DNA of 64,000 nucleotides from Entomomonas moraniae (GTDB taxonomy: Bacteria; Pseudomonadota; Gammaproteobacteria; Pseudomonadales; Pseudomonadaceae). A program made the translations under genes and the position numbers. The notes beneath the pieces were generated by a model. That model was not told the origin of the DNA. It did no database searches and was given only the letters and a program-made list of their open reading frames with translations. Location of the stretch: contig NZ_CP029822.1 in NCBI RefSeq assembly GCF_003991975.1, forward strand, positions 3,273,478-3,337,477, written 5' to 3'. The first letter of the stretch is position 1, and every line of letters begins with the position of its first letter. Positions 61,180 to 64,000 of the stretch are shown here, piece after piece.

Positions 61180-62277
61180 TTATTTAGATATTTTTTTCAA
61201 AATATCGAAGTTTCCATTCATCGTGACGGTTAAGTCATATTGAGAGGGAGGTTGGATGCTTATTTGTTCTGGAGAGTTTGCTACAGCGCCGAGCATTATG
61301 CCATCGTTTTTAGCATACCTATTTATAGGATAAATAGGGGCGTTAATTTCTGTATTGAATACACTTAAGTTTTGTGGTGCACCTAGTTGATAGTCTGCAC
61401 TGCTAAGTGATCGACGTGCCTTTTCTTGTAGTTTTGCTAAGAGTTTTGTTTCAGCGTCTGCAATGGCTTTATTTTTAGTATTGTCAGATACACTGTACTG
61501 AAAATCATTGTTGATTGTCATTTTTAACTCTTCTGCTTTTGCAATAATTTTACCTAGTTGATCAAACTGCTTAGTATTAATTTTAATGGTATTCTCAACA
61601 TAATAAGTTTTTATATTATTCGTTGATTGACTAACAGGTTGATTATTGTACTTATCAATAATGAGTTGATTAATGCCTTGTGCTTTAAGTTGTTCGGCGA
61701 TGAGTTGGTATTTCTTTTCTGCCTGTTGTTTTGTTGTATCCGCGTTGTCTGCAACTTGTTTAATAGCAAAACTATAGGTGTTATCGGTATCTTTAACTTT
61801 ATCTAAGTTGTTAATACCTTGCTGATCAAGCGTTTTAATTACCGCATAAAGTTGGTCGCTAGGAATTTTGGCTTGAATGGTAATGAGCGTTTGGTACTTT
61901 TGATTAGCTGGAGAGGTTATAGGTTCTGGAGACAATTGCTCATAGTTTTTATAACCAACGGTAGTTATATCTTGTTCTTTAATATTTAGCTGCTGTAAAT
62001 AGGTCATCAACGCTTTCATATTTTTTGTATTTGTATCTGACGCTTCGGTAGGCGTTTTTCCTTCTGTTAGGTAGCTAATTGAAAACTCAACCGTATCAGG
62101 TTTAAGAGAAATTGTTTCTGATAGACTAACATTGATGTTTCCAACAGCAATCAACTCAGTGCCATATTTTAATTTATTGACTTCAATAAAGTTGCTATCG
62201 GTAGCTTGTTGGGCGAATAAGTGTGGTGTTGTGAATAAGCAACAGGTTAAAGCAGCGACTAGTAGTGTCTTTTTCAT
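61180..62277 (-). CDS. SIMPL (DUF541) domain protein, periplasmic
   Basis: This protein of about 365 residues carries a signal peptide (MKKTLLVAALTCCLFTTPHL, cleavage after FAQ) and a SIMPL/DUF541 domain: VGNINVSLSETISLKPDTVEFSISY near the start, repeated beta-alpha units, and a C-terminal strand-rich segment. Family members such as YggE have been linked to oxidative stress tolerance, but the biochemistry is unknown. GAGGGG lies before the two adjacent ATGs (62280 and 62277). It is convergent with thyA. Confidence 0.87.
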   Translation of the reverse strand: MKKTLLVAALTCCLFTTPHLFAQQATDSNFIEVNKLKYGTELIAVGNINVSLSETISLKPDTVEFSISYLTEGKTPTEASDTNTKNMKALMTYLQQLNIKEQDITTVGYKNYEQLSPEPITSPANQKYQTLITIQAKIPSDQLYAVIKTLDQQGINNLDKVKDTDNTYSFAIKQVADNADTTKQQAEKKYQLIAEQLKAQGINQLIIDKYNNQPVSQSTNNIKTYYVENTIKINTKQFDQLGKIIAKAEELKMTINNDFQYSVSDNTKNKAIADAETKLLAKLQEKARRSLSSADYQLGAPQNLSVFNTEINAPIYPINRYAKNDGIMLGAVANSPEQISIQPPSQYDLTVTMNGNFDILKKISK

Positions 62278-62448
62278 CATATATCCCCTCAGAAATTTGG
62301 TTAAGTCTACCATGATTTTTGAATTTTAAAGCACGGATGCTACGATTGGATTGTAAGACTATAGTTGTTATTTTAACAAGTGGTAAATATACGATAATCC
62401 ATACTTTAAGATTATCGTATTATTTAGTTTCTTTAGAAGTAACGTTAA

Positions 62449-63210
62449 TTATTCCTCTTTAGGCTTAGTAACTCCTGTCAGGTCTGTAATCTTTAAGAGG
62501 AGGTTTCTTGGTTGTGGTTTAGGTTTATCCTTAAGCGGACACTCGGGTCTAATACCATACTCCCTGATTAAACAAGGATTAATACGTTTTTTTTCAGCCA
62601 ATGTTGTTTGTTTAATAAAGAATACACGTTCTTGTGAACGGGTTATTGTTTGTTTATCTGAAGCATTAATAATCTCAACAATTAACTTGTGTTCACCACG
62701 CTCTAAGTTAGAAACATTGTAAGTTTTTGATGTCGTTTCGGCAATTACATTGCCATCAATTAAAAAACGATAGAGGTGGTTTGATGCAAGAGTAGGTTCG
62801 GACTTTACTTCAATTGTGAGTTGTCCGCCCGAGTTTCTTATTGTCTCTTCATTCGCGGGTTTTATAATATCAATATGTTGATAACTTGTGGTTTCTTGAT
62901 TGATAGAGTCATTTATGCTGGCAGGCATCGTATTTATGGCATCATTGGATGTAGGCTGCGCCATTGTGTCGGGGGACAAGCGAACAGTTTTTGTTTCATT
63001 AGCCGCTGTTTGTTCTTGCTGATTCTCTTGTTGCTCTTGTTGTGCCTGTTGCACAGGTTGCGTTAATTGAATATCTAGTTTTCTAGTTTCTTGTTGTTCT
63101 GGAGGATTATCCGTGTATATCGTATTACCATTTTTATCAACATAAGTATAAACTTGTGCATATAACGTTGTTACACAAGTTAATAATAGTGTGAGTGATA
63201 TTAATTTCAT
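62449..63210 (-). CDS. DUF4124 domain protein, periplasmic, with Q/E-rich linker
   Basis: This 253-residue protein has a signal peptide (cleavage near residue 18) followed at once by a short DUF4124 domain (VYTYVDKNGNTIYTDNPP). A low-complexity Gln/Glu-rich linker runs from about 50 to 70. An Ig-like beta-domain follows (about 115-205). The end carries three cysteines' worth of CLIREYG/CPLK segments. Its partner upstream is a clear paralogue 12 bases away. Pseudomonas has DUF4124 genes near glnA-ntrBC; function is unknown. Confidence 0.85.
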   Translation of the reverse strand: MKLISLTLLLTCVTTLYAQVYTYVDKNGNTIYTDNPPEQQETRKLDIQLTQPVQQAQQEQQENQQEQTAANETKTVRLSPDTMAQPTSNDAINTMPASINDSINQETTSYQHIDIIKPANEETIRNSGGQLTIEVKSEPTLASNHLYRFLIDGNVIAETTSKTYNVSNLERGEHKLIVEIINASDKQTITRSQERVFFIKQTTLAEKKRINPCLIREYGIRPECPLKDKPKPQPRNLLLKITDLTGVTKPKEE

Positions 63211-63222
63211 TATATTCCTAGT

Positions 63223-63771
63223 TTATCTGGGTTGGATTTTCCATCGTTGACTGGCTACTCGTTGCACTGTAAATGTTTCAACAGCGCTGTTTGCAATCAA
63301 CATTCCATTATTAAATACGTTTGCTTGCATGGTATGTGTCCCACGATCAACATCGGTAAATGTAAAACTATTACTGCTTTGAGGCGCACCATAAGGTTGT
63401 CCATCAAAAATTATTTGGTACGTGTAGCTAGGAAGAGATGGGCCTGTTGATTGTATTTGAACAGAGACAGTAAATGTCCCATCGTTAGCACGAAGTGAGC
63501 CATCATCTTTAGGAAGCCCTGTAATAGTAACATGCGTAATGATTGGCTGTTGTGCTTTAGGTGCTTTTTTTTGTGGTGCTGCTTGTGATGATGTCGTTGT
63601 TTCAACGGCAACATTTTGTGTATTAGAGGGAAGCTTTACTGGTTCCGCATTGACATTAGATGGCGGCTGTTCAGTAAATACAGTATTTCCGTTACTGTCC
63701 TTATAGCTATACACTGTTTGTGCCGCTAAAGGTAATGCCACAAGTAATAGTGGAATAAGCGTCTTGCGCAT
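63223..63771 (-). CDS. DUF4124 domain protein, periplasmic
   Basis: This 182-residue protein has a signal peptide (cleavage near AAQ, residue 18) and a DUF4124 domain (VYSYKDSNGNTVFTEQPP). A short Ala/Gln/Pro linker (about 55-75) leads to an Ig-like domain (TFTVSVQIQSTG to HTMQANVFNNG). It is a paralogue of the next gene downstream, with which it forms an operon. GGAGATAAC lies just before the ATG. A perfect TATAAT on the minus strand at 63830-63835 may be its -10 element. Confidence 0.85.
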   Translation of the reverse strand: MRKTLIPLLLVALPLAAQTVYSYKDSNGNTVFTEQPPSNVNAEPVKLPSNTQNVAVETTTSSQAAPQKKAPKAQQPIITHVTITGLPKDDGSLRANDGTFTVSVQIQSTGPSLPSYTYQIIFDGQPYGAPQSSNSFTFTDVDRGTHTMQANVFNNGMLIANSAVETFTVQRVASQRWKIQPR

Positions 63772-63829
63772 TGTTATCTCCTAGCTTTAGATCTGTATTA
63801 GATATTCTAATAGTGTCTTTATTGGGCTT

Positions 63830-63835
63830 ATTATA
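63830..63835 (-). promoter_or_regulatory. Candidate -10 element of the DUF4124 operon
   Basis: TATAAT on the minus strand lies about 60 bases upstream of the ATG at 63771. No good -35 is seen. The flanking sequence is very AT-rich, so this is tentative. Confidence 0.35.
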
Positions 63836-63988
63836 AAAGTAAATTCAAAGAGTTGATATAGTTATCTCGTGATAAATATCTATTTATAATAAAACGCTTA
63901 GTTAATTCAGTTATAAAGGTTTATAATTATATAATTAAATTGCGCATTATAAATGTGTCTATAAAACTGTTTATCATTCAGGCAGGAA

Positions 63989-64000
63989 AAAGGAGGGTTT
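63989..64000 (+). promoter_or_regulatory. Strong ribosome binding site at the window edge
   Basis: AAAAAGGAGGG occupies about 63988-63997 and matches the full anti-Shine-Dalgarno sequence. No start codon follows inside the window. A plus-strand gene therefore probably begins within the next ten bases outside. The preceding 200 bases hold no other gene. Confidence 0.5.

Overview
The window is a stretch of ordinary, densely coded, visibly AT-rich bacterial chromosome. Gene content and gene order point to a gammaproteobacterium of the Pseudomonadaceae: glyQ-glyS-gmhB-plsC, gmk-rpoZ-spoT-ridA, oxyR-recG, anmK-M23 peptidase-tyrS and the cbrX-cbrA-cbrB locus are all Pseudomonas-type arrangements, and many proteins resemble their Pseudomonas counterparts more than those of enterics. 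The low GC argues against Pseudomonas itself. A host-associated, AT-rich relative such as the insect-gut genus Entomomonas would fit, but this is an inference from memory and was not tested by a search.

Layout. 1-2.5 kb: 3' part of a large autotransporter. 2.5-7 kb: OsmC-like protein, clpB behind a candidate heat-shock promoter, and a lipoprotein that looks like the periplasmic half of SecD without its membrane part. 7-13 kb: accessory genes (HxlR regulator/NAD(P)H oxidoreductase pair, a 53-residue membrane protein, LysR regulator/serine hydrolase pair, OafA-type acyltransferase with SGNH domain). 13-18 kb: trhP, a NodU-type carbamoyltransferase, a DUF4238-like gene and a DUF488 gene. 18-23 kb: comM, a choline-type BCCT transporter, and a divergent pair of phage-type regulators. 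23-34 kb: a nearly unbroken housekeeping run (glyQS, gmhB, plsC, gmk, rpoZ, spoT, ridA, oxyR, recG). 34-40 kb: gamma-carbonic anhydrase, YdcF-like protein, TerC-family protein, cycA, rpsI-rplM, yebB. 40-44.5 kb: cbrX-cbrA-cbrB, the carbon/nitrogen-balance two-component system. 44.5-54.5 kb: anmK, M23 endopeptidase, tyrS, DUF4303 protein, trmO, rimO, rapA. 54.5-58.6 kb: a three-gene gtr-type glycosylation cassette, a methyltransferase and a DUF1161 protein. 58.7-61.1 kb: TSUP transporter, lgt, thyA. 61.2-63.8 kb: SIMPL protein and two tandem DUF4124 proteins. A strong ribosome binding site at the right edge suggests that another gene starts just outside.

How the parts fit. Several genes serve the envelope: autotransporter, O-acyltransferase, sugar carbamoyltransferase, gtr cassette, GmhB for heptose, PlsC and Lgt for lipids and lipoproteins, AnmK and the M23 endopeptidase for peptidoglycan. 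Stress and nutrient control is represented by ClpB, SpoT, OxyR and CbrAB. No CRISPR array, rRNA, tRNA or insertion sequence was recognised. I found no obvious new multi-gene system. The least explained objects are the SecD-like lipoprotein, the cbr locus without an adjacent crcZ-type RNA, the phage-type regulator pair at 22 kb, and the unannotated small membrane protein at 8.1 kb.
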